A DNA stretch of 64,000 nt, from assembly GCF_003751505.1 (NCBI RefSeq), contig NZ_RJVB01000007.1:62001-126000 (forward strand). The letters run 5' to 3'. The stretch comes from Erwinia sp. JUb26. Lineage in GTDB: Bacteria; Pseudomonadota; Gammaproteobacteria; Enterobacterales; Enterobacteriaceae. The position numbers and the translations under genes were made by a program. This document shows, piece by piece, positions 10,660 through 18,688 of this stretch. Positions within the stretch are counted from its first letter, which is position 1; each line of letters begins with the position of its first letter. Under the pieces are notes generated by a model. It saw only the letters and a program-made list of their open reading frames with translations. It was not told where the DNA came from and did not search any database.

Positions 10660-10860
10660 ATGCGCGATATTATTTTTTTTGGAATAGCCTTCCCCTGGAT
10701 TTTAGTCGCTGCCCTGCTGGGGTGGTGCGGTTATAAAACGGCGATGTGGCTAATGACCGAAAGCGGCCTTCAACGCGGAGCGGGGCATCGGCCATGGCTA
10801 AATATGGTCTGTTACTTTCTGTGCTTTTGCGTGTGCTATCTACTGCCGGGAGGCTGGTGA
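10660..10860 (+). CDS. AaeX-like DUF1656 small membrane protein
   Basis: A 66-residue protein with two hydrophobic segments (DIIFFGIAFPWILVAALLGW and MVCYFLCFCVCYLLPG). AaeX of E. coli is 67 residues, starts with a similar FGLSFPPIFFELLL segment and also precedes an HlyD/FUSC pair. Its stop overlaps the start of the next gene by one base. The start ATG is chosen because the upstream extension is only a shadow of the DUF1471 gene. Function of DUF1656 proteins is unknown beyond linkage to the efflux pair. Confidence 0.75.
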   Translation: MRDIIFFGIAFPWILVAALLGWCGYKTAMWLMTESGLQRGAGHRPWLNMVCYFLCFCVCYLLPGGW

Positions 10861-11717
10861 TGTCAGCAGCAAAAAACCGACTGCTTACGATGCTGCTGCT
10901 ACCGCTGGTCTGTTTCGGTCTGTGGCAGGTGTGGAATCGCGAACAGAAGGATAACTGGACCCGTGATGGCCGCATCCGTGCCGATGTGGTTATTCCAGCC
11001 AGTGAAGTCAACGGTCGACTTAATCGACTGTGGGTAAAAGATAATCAGCAGGTGAAACGCGGCGATCTGTTATTTGAAATTGATGACGGAGATTATGCTA
11101 TTGCACTGGAAAAAAGCAAAGCCTATAAAGAGTCCGCCAGAATAACCATGTTAAAGATGTCTGAAATATCACATCGCCGTGAAAGTTTGACCAATAATGT
11201 TGTGAGTAAAGAAGAAAAAGAAAATGCCAGGCTGGATTACCAGCAGGCCATCGCGAATTACCACGTAAGCGAACAGCAATACCGTCAGGCATTGCGGAAT
11301 ATGCATCAGACGAAAGTCTATTCTCCGGTCAACGGCTTTGTCACCAATCTGCTGGTTCAGCAGGGGGACTATATTAACGTCGCGCAGCCGGTTATGACCC
11401 TGGTAAATGCGGAGAGTTTTTATGCCTACGCCTATTTTCAGGAGGGACAAATCGCGGCCATACATCCCGGTCAGTCAGTTCGTATTACCCTCTTGGGTAG
11501 CGATATTACGCTGCACGGTACGGTAGAAAATATCGCTCGCGGTATTGTCGATCACAGCAATCAGGGAAGTGAAGGTACCCTGCATAATGTGAATCCGACC
11601 TTTGACTGGGTGCGTTTGCCGATGAGGATCCCGGTGCGCATTGCTCTCGATCTCCGCCACCTGCAGGGAACTACGCTGGTGGCCGGGATGACCTGCACGG
11701 TGGCAATACAGCCCTGA
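10860..11717 (+). CDS. HlyD/AaeA-family efflux periplasmic adaptor
   Basis: A 285-residue membrane-fusion protein, start chosen at the ATG behind a GGGAGG ribosome site. An uncleaved membrane anchor (LLTMLLLPLVCFGLW) is followed by the first lipoyl half (DGRIRADVVIPASEVNGRL...VKRGDLLFEID), a short coiled hairpin (about 85-150) and the second lipoyl/beta-barrel part (YSPVNGFVTNLLVQQGDYI). It links the inner-membrane FUSC protein to an outer-membrane channel. The order DUF1656-adaptor-FUSC mirrors E. coli aaeXAB, the aromatic carboxylic acid exporter. It is a relative rather than a certain orthologue. Confidence 0.85.
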   Translation: MSAAKNRLLTMLLLPLVCFGLWQVWNREQKDNWTRDGRIRADVVIPASEVNGRLNRLWVKDNQQVKRGDLLFEIDDGDYAIALEKSKAYKESARITMLKMSEISHRRESLTNNVVSKEEKENARLDYQQAIANYHVSEQQYRQALRNMHQTKVYSPVNGFVTNLLVQQGDYINVAQPVMTLVNAESFYAYAYFQEGQIAAIHPGQSVRITLLGSDITLHGTVENIARGIVDHSNQGSEGTLHNVNPTFDWVRLPMRIPVRIALDLRHLQGTTLVAGMTCTVAIQP

Positions 11718-11726
11718 GGAGCGCAT

Positions 11727-13541
11727 ATGTCCACGTTTAACCCGGCTCATCGTCGAACTCTGCTGCGCGTACTGCAAATCACCTTCGCGATTGTCTCTAT
11801 CCAGTGGCTGTCGTTTTACTTTGATATTGAGGGCGCTTCAACGGCGGTGATGAGTGCGATTGTGGTCACTCAAACCTTTGTTGGCGGGCTTTATCATAAG
11901 GCGACTAACCGCATCTACGGCACGGTTCTGGGGCTCGGCGCTGGGATGCTGTCAGCCGCGCTGTTTCCGGAAAGCCCACGGACCTGGCTGGTATTGACCT
12001 TACTGTGGTTGGGCAGCATGACGTTTATCGCCAGTATCGTTCATTCTGACCGGACGTATCTGTTTCTGTTAGCGGGCTATACCTTTGCTTTTGTTGGTTT
12101 TCCCGTGCTGGTGGATCCCGATCGGGTCTGGCAGATCTATCACGATCGCGCGGCTAACGTGCTGTTTGGCGTGGTGGTGATGGTTGTCAGCAGCGCGTTG
12201 ATCTTCCCGCTTTACCAGAAGCGCCATACGGCCCGGCCGCTGGCCCGGCTTTATCATTCGTTGTTGTCTGTCAACCGCAGTCTGAAACATGGGTATAGCG
12301 TGAGTGCTAAACGCCTGAACCATTTACTGGCGAACCTCGCTTTGCCGATTGCTCACCGGCAAAGCCTTCGCCATGAATATCAGCTGAGCGGCCGTGAAGT
12401 TAAGGCGCTGGATTCTTATCTGTTTATTGCCATCAGGCTGTTTTTTTTAACTTCCCTGCTAAGAAAATGTTCACCCGGTAAAGGCCGCTTCTTCACCCGG
12501 CTTTATGCGGAGTTTCAGCAGGAGCTGGAACAGCTGACGCATTACAAAAAATACCGTCTGCATCCTCCGGCAGGATTCAGGTTCGGCGTGTTTAACTTTC
12601 AACAGCATACTGATGTACGTCAGGCAACGCGCAGAGCACTCCGTACCGTCGCCACCACGGTCCTGCTGCTGGCCATCTGGTATCAAAGTGCCTGGGCCGC
12701 CGGGCAGGTCATGTTGACCTTCGGCGTCATCTATATTGTGCTGCTTTCCTCTGCCCAGCTGCCTGAAAAAACGGGTGCAGAAGCGTTAAACGGTACGCTG
12801 CAGGGGATACTGCTGGGGTGGGTCTGGCTACAGTGTGTTTACAGTAGCGTAGCCCTGGCAAGATACCCCGATCTGTACTTTCCGGCTCAGCTGCCGGTGA
12901 TTATTTACGGGGCGCAAATGCTGGCGCGTGACGCCCGTATGATGCGAGGGATTACGTTGCTGACCACCTTTTACTTTGTCGCCCCTCCGCTTAATCCCCC
13001 GCAGTTTGATTATTCTGAATTTATCAATAACGCGACCGGTTGTTTTGCCGGGATGCTTGGTTTTGCCCTGGGCATCAATCTGATCCTGCCGGAAAAGCGC
13101 ACGGTGCGTCTGTCCGCGTTACTTTTTCAATCCCTGCGTGAATTGCGCTACACCCTGTCTCATCCCACGCAATGTCCGGCCGACAAACTGATTCTGCTAT
13201 ACGATCGCTGGGTGCGATTTTCAGGAACGGTCAACCGCAGTGAGGAACTGTTTGCCTTTATCACCAGTCTGGGATCGTTGCAGCTGCTGGTCAGTCAGTG
13301 GCAGCAGAGCTTCCCACAAACGTGGCGGGTGGCTTCAGGGCCGCTGCGGGCTCAGGTTGAGCGCTGGCTGTCCACGAAGCGCTGTGACTTTACTTGTGCG
13401 GACGAGGCGTTCTGGGATCAATGCCTCAGCGGGGTCGCTAAAAATGACGATTCGGACGGGGCTGAATTATTCCTGGCCCGGCAGCTTTGCCTGGACCTGG
13501 GACGGGCCTGGCAGGCGCTCAGCAGTGAGGAACGACGATGA
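11727..13541 (+). CDS. FUSC-family (AaeB-like) inner-membrane efflux protein
   Basis: A 604-residue protein of the fusaric-acid-resistance / AaeB type. There are two hydrophobic blocks of about six helices each, roughly residues 15-155 and 300-450, separated by a soluble region. The N-terminal pattern FDIEGASTAVMSAIVVTQTFVGG is typical of the family. A GAGGAG ribosome site precedes the ATG. It overlaps the following AraC gene by 4 bp (ATGA), so regulator and pump are made together. Likely substrates are aromatic acids or similar toxic compounds. Confidence 0.85.
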   Translation: MSTFNPAHRRTLLRVLQITFAIVSIQWLSFYFDIEGASTAVMSAIVVTQTFVGGLYHKATNRIYGTVLGLGAGMLSAALFPESPRTWLVLTLLWLGSMTFIASIVHSDRTYLFLLAGYTFAFVGFPVLVDPDRVWQIYHDRAANVLFGVVVMVVSSALIFPLYQKRHTARPLARLYHSLLSVNRSLKHGYSVSAKRLNHLLANLALPIAHRQSLRHEYQLSGREVKALDSYLFIAIRLFFLTSLLRKCSPGKGRFFTRLYAEFQQELEQLTHYKKYRLHPPAGFRFGVFNFQQHTDVRQATRRALRTVATTVLLLAIWYQSAWAAGQVMLTFGVIYIVLLSSAQLPEKTGAEALNGTLQGILLGWVWLQCVYSSVALARYPDLYFPAQLPVIIYGAQMLARDARMMRGITLLTTFYFVAPPLNPPQFDYSEFINNATGCFAGMLGFALGINLILPEKRTVRLSALLFQSLRELRYTLSHPTQCPADKLILLYDRWVRFSGTVNRSEELFAFITSLGSLQLLVSQWQQSFPQTWRVASGPLRAQVERWLSTKRCDFTCADEAFWDQCLSGVAKNDDSDGAELFLARQLCLDLGRAWQALSSEERR

Positions 13542-14338
13542 GCAAAATAGTCGCGGCGGAGAAGATCTCGACGCTGCTGGATCCTGATACCGAACTGATG
13601 AAAAGTATCTCCATCCTGAGCCAGGAGATCACGGCGAATACCGAAGTGGAGCTGCACCGGCACAGCTGGGGACAGTTGAACGTCAGCGATGGCGGGGTGA
13701 TGGAGATTACGATAGAGAATCAGCGGGTTTTAACCGCTCCCTGGCAGTTTGCCGTCTGGATCCCTGCCGGGGTGAGCCACTGTAGCTTTAACCGGAAAAA
13801 TATCGACTATTGTTCGGTTTCCTTTCCGGCGGCCATCGCACTGAAGCTTCCGTCTCAGGCCTGCGTGCTGCCGCTGTCCGGCATTGTGCGGGAAATTATC
13901 CGCGATCTCCGCCAGCGGCAGATCAAACAGCTCACCCGGCCACAGGATCTGACCTTAGGGCAGGTGCTGGTGGATCAATTATTACAGCAAACGCCATCGG
14001 GGACGTGGTTGCCAACGACGGACGATCGTCTTATCAAGCCCGTTATTGATGGCCTCAGACAAAATCCGGGGGACACGCGATCGCTGGCTCAGTGGGGGAA
14101 ACTGGTTTATGCCTCGGAAAAGACGCTATCCCGGCGTTTCGTCCAGCTGATGAATATCTCTTTTCGCGAATGGCGCGGCCGCTTGCGTTTTCTGACCTCG
14201 CTGTCCATGTTGAAAAATGCGATCAGCGTACAGGAGATTGCTTACACGCTGGGCTACAGCAATCCCTCTTCATTTATTGCCATGTTTCACAAGGCGACAG
14301 GAATGACGCCTGAAAAATATCGGAAAGAGTGCCTTTAG
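13538..14338 (+). CDS. AraC-family regulator with cupin sensor, coupled to efflux operon
   Basis: A 266-residue regulator. The N-terminal half is a cupin-like arm (HRHSWGQLNVSDGGVMEITI, APWQFAVWIPAGVSH). The C-terminal double helix-turn-helix covers about 170-266 (SLAQWGKLVYASEKTLSRRFV; ISVQEIAYTLGYSNPSSFIAMFHKATGMTPEKYR). This layout is that of AraC regulators of small efflux operons. The stop-start overlap with the FUSC gene suggests it controls its own operon; AaeR of E. coli is instead a LysR protein. Confidence 0.85.
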   Translation: MSKIVAAEKISTLLDPDTELMKSISILSQEITANTEVELHRHSWGQLNVSDGGVMEITIENQRVLTAPWQFAVWIPAGVSHCSFNRKNIDYCSVSFPAAIALKLPSQACVLPLSGIVREIIRDLRQRQIKQLTRPQDLTLGQVLVDQLLQQTPSGTWLPTTDDRLIKPVIDGLRQNPGDTRSLAQWGKLVYASEKTLSRRFVQLMNISFREWRGRLRFLTSLSMLKNAISVQEIAYTLGYSNPSSFIAMFHKATGMTPEKYRKECL

Positions 14339-14505
14339 CGATACACCTCTCCGCAGAGAAGCACCGCCGTTGGGCGACGTTCGTGGATCCGTTCTGCCAT
14401 CTGCTCACACGCCACTCGCGTGGGGAAGATATGTTCTGATACCGGTAGTGCGTCACAGGCATCATGACCGCAGGCGCTGACGAGTAATACGAAGCCAATT
14501 AGCAT
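14335..14505 (-). CDS. Small cysteine-rich exported or membrane protein (56 aa)
   Basis: A 56-codon frame starts MLIGFVLLVSACG, with an excellent ribosome site (AAAGGAGTGAG) 4-5 bases before the ATG. It has a hydrophobic N-terminus resembling a short signal with a possible lipobox (VSAC, Cys12) and further cysteines at 17, 33 and 51. It overlaps the 3' end of the convergent AraC gene by 4 bp. The look recalls small YebW-like enterobacterial proteins, but I do not recognise it. The supporting evidence is the ribosome site and the exported-protein composition. Confidence 0.6.
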   Translation of the reverse strand: MLIGFVLLVSACGHDACDALPVSEHIFPTRVACEQMAERIHERRPTAVLLCGEVYR

Positions 14506-14735
14506 TGCTCACTCCTTTGGCAGATTGGGGTCACCATTAGTATAGGTGATAAGCGACACAATAGCCTTCAGGACCCGTATCCCGCCAGTGATTTCAACAG
14601 GCTACCGCACATTCCCGTCAGTGCTGCGATTCGCATTTTCATCACTGATGTGGTGGTTATCACGATTGTTCCGACTCTGGTGGGAAACGCGCGCAGATAC
14701 GCTATGCTTTAAAAACAACCAACGAGGAGGAGACA

Positions 14736-14966
14736 ATGATCGGCGAAACAGATTTACCTATCTCTAGCGAAGATGAAGTGTGCAATATCATCGGCAAGGC
14801 AGTGGTTGACCTCAGCGTTACCGGACAGCCCGTCAATAAAGCAACGCTTGGACTAAAGCTGCTCTCTATGGCCGACCAGGATAAAGATGACGAACGTATT
14901 TTACTGTACTGGATTGCCCGCAGGGCGATTAATCAGCCGCATAAATTTGCGGAGGCAGGTTACTGA
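14736..14966 (+). CDS. YmgB/AriR-like two-component connector protein
   Basis: A 76-residue protein whose core IGKAVVDLSVTGQPVNKATLGLKLL aligns with [24 protein letters not shown] of E. coli AriR (YmgB), a small helical dimer involved in biofilm and acid resistance under Rcs/BluR control. A GAGGAGGAG ribosome site precedes the ATG. The upstream CTATGCT (14702-14708) resembles a sigma-S type -10 element. A second relative (YcgZ-like) lies at 25365-25610. Family membership is likely; the exact role is unknown. Confidence 0.65.
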   Translation: MIGETDLPISSEDEVCNIIGKAVVDLSVTGQPVNKATLGLKLLSMADQDKDDERILLYWIARRAINQPHKFAEAGY

Positions 14967-15004
14967 CACTGCCGGCAACCGGTGCGACTGCCACCGGAGT
15001 CAGC

Positions 15005-15031
15005 GGCCCGCCCGGCATCAACCGGGCGGCC
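15005..15031 (+). terminator. GC-rich hairpin after the YmgB-like gene
   Basis: GGCCCGCCCGG / CCGGGCGGCC form a stem (one bulged C) around a 6-base loop, 39 bp past the stop. There is no direct T tract, so it may be a weak terminator; it also lies at the 3' side of the convergent gene. Confidence 0.45.
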
Positions 15032-15060
15032 ATTGCAGCCGTAATTAAATCCTACCTTTT

Positions 15061-15315
15061 TTAACGCTTATCACGATCCACGACGATCTCCGCGGGGCAG
15101 TTTTCATCTGCCTTGACCTGACGATATTCCGCCTTGCCCTGATAAACATAAATACAGGCGCGTCCTGCCTCGCCGCCGTTCTGCTCCTGACTCAGCGAAA
15201 CGGTGACCTGCTCCGCCTGGCTGTTAAGCGGCACAAGGCTGCATGCCAGAATGAGCAGGATCGGGGGCAGGGATAGACAGGCGCGTAAATTCGCGTGGCG
15301 GTGGCGCGGTGGCAT
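15061..15315 (-). CDS. Uncharacterised exported small protein
   Basis: An 84-residue protein with a long N-terminal signal sequence: basic MPPRHRHANLR, a hydrophobic core (LPPILLILACSLVPL) and a likely cleavage after NSQA. The ~50-residue mature part contains two cysteines (RACIYVYQGK; DENCPAEIVVD) that could form a disulphide in the periplasm. An AAGGACG ribosome site supports the start. Cys25 in ILACS could also be read as a poor lipobox. No family is recognised. Confidence 0.65.
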   Translation of the reverse strand: MPPRHRHANLRACLSLPPILLILACSLVPLNSQAEQVTVSLSQEQNGGEAGRACIYVYQGKAEYRQVKADENCPAEIVVDRDKR

Positions 15316-15508
15316 CGGACGTCCTTCTGAAACGGAATGTAACCTGAGGTAAATCTCTATTGATGGGGCTATTTTAACGCATTGTGCCGGTTAGCACAGT
15401 TCAAACGCAGGCCTAAATAAATTTTCTGTGAGAAAGGCGACAGAGAAGAGGGCGGGGGTCGGTGCTGGGCGTTGAACGGCGAGGTAAATCACCCCGCCGG
15501 GAGAGAAA

Positions 15509-15712
15509 TTAGTGCTGCGGATACCGCTGCTTTATGTGTTCGTAAAAAAACAATCCCTTCGACGGGGCGGCCATTAAGAAATGCCAGGCGGTCAGGGGGA
15601 CGTTGTTGTAGGTCAGCGTTCCATGCTTCAGCGTTTCTACCTCAAGGACCCGTTTTTCCACGTCATAGGCTACGGTTCGAATAACGGATGAGGCGACGGA
15701 CTGTCTTTTCAT
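15509..15712 (-). CDS. KTSC-domain protein
   Basis: A 67-residue protein that is essentially one KTSC domain: SVASSVIRTVAYD, LEVETLKHGTLTYNNVP and SKGLFFYEHIKQRYP follow the family pattern S(S)..I..V.YD...L.V.F..G..Y.Y..VP......S.G..F...I...Y. The domain is named after a Lys-Thr-Ser-Cys run, of which this copy keeps only parts. Its function is unknown; relatives occur alone or fused to nucleic-acid enzymes. AGAGGTACAGA upstream serves as ribosome site. Confidence 0.75.
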   Translation of the reverse strand: MKRQSVASSVIRTVAYDVEKRVLEVETLKHGTLTYNNVPLTAWHFLMAAPSKGLFFYEHIKQRYPQH

Positions 15713-16070
15713 TCTGTACCTCTCAGCTGTCAGTGGTGGTTAAAATTTAGACTACCGAGAGAAAATTGGCATTGTTTTCGATCAATTATTTATTATTTTT
15801 AGATCCAAAAATAATCAGAGAAAGGAAAAAATTACCTCGGAAAGTGGAAATCCAACTGCACTTTCCGAGGCTATGCAAATGCATAATACGTTACGCGGTT
15901 CACTTTAATGATTTTTTTCATTCTGTACAGGTTTATTTTTATTGTACAACTTTGTTCGGCTGAGGGGAGTGAACCAACAGGGTGGGTGTTGCAGACTTTA
16001 CGGCGACAAAAAGGGTAACGAAAAAAGGCTAAACTTGCTAAAGTTTGCTTTTCACTGAGTTGGGATTTTT
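15713..16070. other. AT-rich gene-poor interval with a strong hairpin
   Basis: This 358-bp stretch has no convincing gene. It holds the perfect 12-bp inverted repeat 15835-15846/15859-15870 (listed separately), the near-palindrome TATGCA-AA-TGCATA next to it (15872-15885), and AAACTT-GCTA-AAGTTT at 16031-16046, just before the next small gene. The open frame 15766-15963 has no ribosome site and an atypical composition. Confidence 0.5.
15829..15870 (-). terminator. Strong intrinsic terminator on the minus strand
   Basis: On the minus strand CCTCGGAAAGTG pairs perfectly with CACTTTCCGAGG around a 12-base loop and is followed by TAATTTTTTCC. No annotated minus-strand gene ends here, so it may terminate a small RNA starting within about 15880-16000, or be a barrier for readthrough. 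A -10-like TATTAT lies at about 15881-15886 on the minus strand. Confidence 0.55.
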
Positions 16071-16265
16071 ATGTCGAACGAAATTGCACATCCATCCAGC
16101 AGCCCGAAACAGGCTGCCCTTCAGTTGGTTATAGAACTGGTCCGTGCCGGTAAACTCAGCCCGTTACAGGGTGATGCCAGTAACATGATCTCGATTTATG
16201 AGCAGTTTAAAGCTCACTTCGAAGCGGATAAGAACAAGCACTCCTCGGATTCTGCGATCTCCTGA
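16071..16265 (+). CDS. Uncharacterised small cytoplasmic protein
   Basis: A 64-residue protein with a Ser/Pro-rich start, a central helix-forming stretch (KQAALQLVIELVRAGKL) and a charged C-terminus (EQFKAHFEADKNKHSSD). There is no signal or membrane segment. A weak GGGA ribosome site lies 5 bases before the ATG, and the inverted repeat AAACTT-GCTA-AAGTTT (16031-16046) lies 24 bp upstream, perhaps an operator. Codon use is like the neighbours. I do not recognise the family. Confidence 0.55.
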   Translation: MSNEIAHPSSSPKQAALQLVIELVRAGKLSPLQGDASNMISIYEQFKAHFEADKNKHSSDSAIS

Positions 16266-16329
16266 ATGGCGTGACCGTTTATCCCTGCGGGTGCGGCAGC
16301 CGCCGTACCCGCTATCACCCCGGCCCGTG

Positions 16330-17910
16330 TTACTCCTTCTTACTTACGCGATCGAAGTAGAGCAGGCTGACGCCAATTCCCTGATACGCGCCCTGAATCT
16401 GTTTGCCCAGTCCCACCTGTTTTTGCCCCTGTAGTGCGACCACGTACGGTGAATTCTGCTGAATATCCGTTTGCAACTGCTGATACAGCGCCGTGCGCTT
16501 CTGCACATCGCTTTCGGCTGCCGCTTCCCGCGTGCGCGCGCTCAGATCCGGAATCGTCCAGCCGACGCGCCAGGCCAGCGTTTTTGGCCCGCCGGGAACG
16601 TTATAAGCAAAGGTGCTGGCGTTACTGTTGGCGTCCACATAGTCCGCGCCCCAGTAGATAAAGATCGACTGGAAGTTACGGCCGCGCATTTTGCTCCACA
16701 GTTCGGCCTCCGCCACCGGCTGAATATCCAGCTGAATATCGGCTTTGGCAAAGCTGGCCTGCAGCGCCTGCGCCACATCGCTGTAAGGCGGCTGGTTGAC
16801 GATGGTTAACGCAAAGCGGGTGCCCGGTTTTATACCGGCCTTCGCCAGAATCGATTTGGCTTTTGCCACATCGTAGTGGAACGGTTCGTTGGTCAGCGCG
16901 CCGTCAAAGCCCGCAGGCAGGAACGTCTGATGTACCTGATACTGCCCTTTCAGCAGCTGTTCGGAAATTGACTTATAGTCCACCAGCCAGCGTGCGGCCT
17001 GCCACAGCGCCGGGTTGCCCAGCGCGGGCTGCTGCTTATCCTGGGTATTGAATCCAAGATAATAAATCAGGCTGGAGGGGAAGCTGGCGACGTTAACCTT
17101 GCCCTGCTGCTTGAGAGTGGCGAACTGGTCGGCACCGAGATCGTAGGCCACGTCCGCATCACCGTTTTCCAGCAGCAGCCGCCGCGATCCGGCGTCGGTG
17201 ACGCTTTTCAGGATCACGCGCTTGAGGTGCGGCGGGGTCTGCGCATACGGGTTCTGTTCCAGCACCAGCGCCTGCTGCGGCACATAATTGCGGATGCTGT
17301 AGGCGGCGCTGCCCGCAGAATGAGTATGCAGCCAGGCATTGCCCAGGTCATCGCCCTGTGCGTGCTGCTGTACCAGCTTGCTGTCCACGACCGAGGCGAT
17401 TGGCGAGGTCAGCAGGCGCAGGGCAAGGTCCTGGCCAATCGGTGAGACCCAGCGGATTTCAATCTGGTTGTCGCCGTGAGGGGTGAACTGCGCATCGATG
17501 TTTTCCGCCGTCCAGCCGAATTCCGCCAGGATAAACGCCGGGGTTTTATTTAGCTTGACGGCTCGGGTCAGCGAGTAGATGACATCCTTGCTGGTCACCG
17601 GATTGCCGCTGGCGAACTTCGCGCCGGGTGCGAGGGTAAACAGCAGGCTGTGTTCGCTGCTGCCCGCCTGCCATTCGGTCGCCAGAGAAGGCGCGAGTTT
17701 GCGCGGGTCGTCGATATCCGGCTTCAGCAATGTTTGGTAGACATTAATCAGGCTACTGGTGCTAACGGTTTCGAAACTCTCAGCGGGGTCGAAGCTGATA
17801 ATACCGTCGAGGGAGATGGCCACAATCAGCGTATCGGCAGGCGTTGCCGCCTGCGCCGTGTGTCCGAAAACCAGAGCGCAGGCGAGCGCCAGAGGAGCAA
17901 TTTTTCGCAT
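16330..17910 (-). CDS. ABC transporter family-5 substrate-binding protein (second copy)
   Basis: A 526-residue periplasmic binding protein of the peptide/nickel/opine family. It has a cleavable signal (MRKIAPLALACALVFGHTAQA) and the family-5 features SFDPAESFETVS, LFTLAPGAKFASGNPVTSKDVIYSL and YSIRNYVPQQALVLEQNPY. The start at the second of two nearby ATGs gives a normal 7-base spacing from AGGA. It is last in a six-gene minus-strand operon and is paralogous to the first gene (21434-23002); both end in similar QNSPYVV.LQ text. Having two binding proteins for one permease suggests a widened substrate range. Confidence 0.87.
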   Translation of the reverse strand: MRKIAPLALACALVFGHTAQAATPADTLIVAISLDGIISFDPAESFETVSTSSLINVYQTLLKPDIDDPRKLAPSLATEWQAGSSEHSLLFTLAPGAKFASGNPVTSKDVIYSLTRAVKLNKTPAFILAEFGWTAENIDAQFTPHGDNQIEIRWVSPIGQDLALRLLTSPIASVVDSKLVQQHAQGDDLGNAWLHTHSAGSAAYSIRNYVPQQALVLEQNPYAQTPPHLKRVILKSVTDAGSRRLLLENGDADVAYDLGADQFATLKQQGKVNVASFPSSLIYYLGFNTQDKQQPALGNPALWQAARWLVDYKSISEQLLKGQYQVHQTFLPAGFDGALTNEPFHYDVAKAKSILAKAGIKPGTRFALTIVNQPPYSDVAQALQASFAKADIQLDIQPVAEAELWSKMRGRNFQSIFIYWGADYVDANSNASTFAYNVPGGPKTLAWRVGWTIPDLSARTREAAAESDVQKRTALYQQLQTDIQQNSPYVVALQGQKQVGLGKQIQGAYQGIGVSLLYFDRVSKKE

Positions 17911-18022
17911 TACCATGTCCTGAAATAGTGGGATATATCAGGACTATAGGCGCGTGATGCGCGATCGGAAATGCCGGATCTGACTAAGGTTAGCTGATTA
18001 ACATAATTGGCGGATCAACGGC

Positions 18023-18688
18023 TTAGCCAACGATCCGGCCTTTATCCATCTGCACCGCGCGATCGCACATATGATCGATCACATCGGGATCGTGGCTCAC
18101 CAGCACCATGGTCAGATGATCCTGCTGCTTAAGCTGGTTGAGCAGATTGAGGATCTCGGCCTGCACCGACATATCCAGCGCGGAGGTCGGCTCGTCCAGC
18201 AGCAGGATCTTCGGCTGTAGCAGCAGCGCGCGTACGATAGCCACGCGCTGGCGCTGCCCGCCGGAGAGCTGGTGCGGATAGCGATCGGCCATCTCAGGAT
18301 CCAGCCCGACGTGGCGAAAACCGTCGTTGATGCGATCGTTAATGTTATCCGCCTTCAGCAGCTTCAGCGGCTCGGCCAGCGTACGGCGCAGGCGATGGCG
18401 CGGATGCAGCGAAGCGTAGGGGTCCTGAAACACCATCTGCACGTCACGACGTAGCTGGCCGGTAAAGGCTTTGCCCGGCTCGGCCTGGTGGTCTGCCAGC
18501 CGCATGCTGCCCTGCCAGTGCGGATTCAGCCCGGCCATCACCCACAGCAGCGAGGATTTCCCGCAGCCGGACGGGCCGACCAGGCCAAAGCACTCACCGG
18601 CGTTGACCGACAGCGTCACATCCTCCACCACGGTACGCAGATCGTAGCCCTGGCGATGGGCCACGCTGAGCTGGTTTAACTCAATCAT
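18023..18688 (-). CDS. ABC transporter ATP-binding protein (DppF/OppF type)
   Basis: A 221-residue nucleotide-binding domain with Walker A GPSGCGKSS (38-46), Q-loop VFQDPYASLHPR, signature LSGGQRQRVAI, Walker B ILLLDEPTSALD and switch VSHD. It is shorter than usual DppF proteins because it stops soon after the H-loop (KGRIVG) and lacks the C-terminal oligopeptide extension. It overlaps the upstream ATPase gene by 8 bp. It would pair with the next ATPase to drive the two permeases. Confidence 0.88.
   Translation of the reverse strand: MIELNQLSVAHRQGYDLRTVVEDVTLSVNAGECFGLVGPSGCGKSSLLWVMAGLNPHWQGSMRLADHQAEPGKAFTGQLRRDVQMVFQDPYASLHPRHRLRRTLAEPLKLLKADNINDRINDGFRHVGLDPEMADRYPHQLSGGQRQRVAIVRALLLQPKILLLDEPTSALDMSVQAEILNLLNQLKQQDHLTMVLVSHDPDVIDHMCDRAVQMDKGRIVG

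Noticed and set aside
15766..15963. 65-codon plus-strand frame in the gap after the KTSC gene
   Set aside because: No ribosome site, AT-rich composition, and it runs through the strong terminator hairpin.
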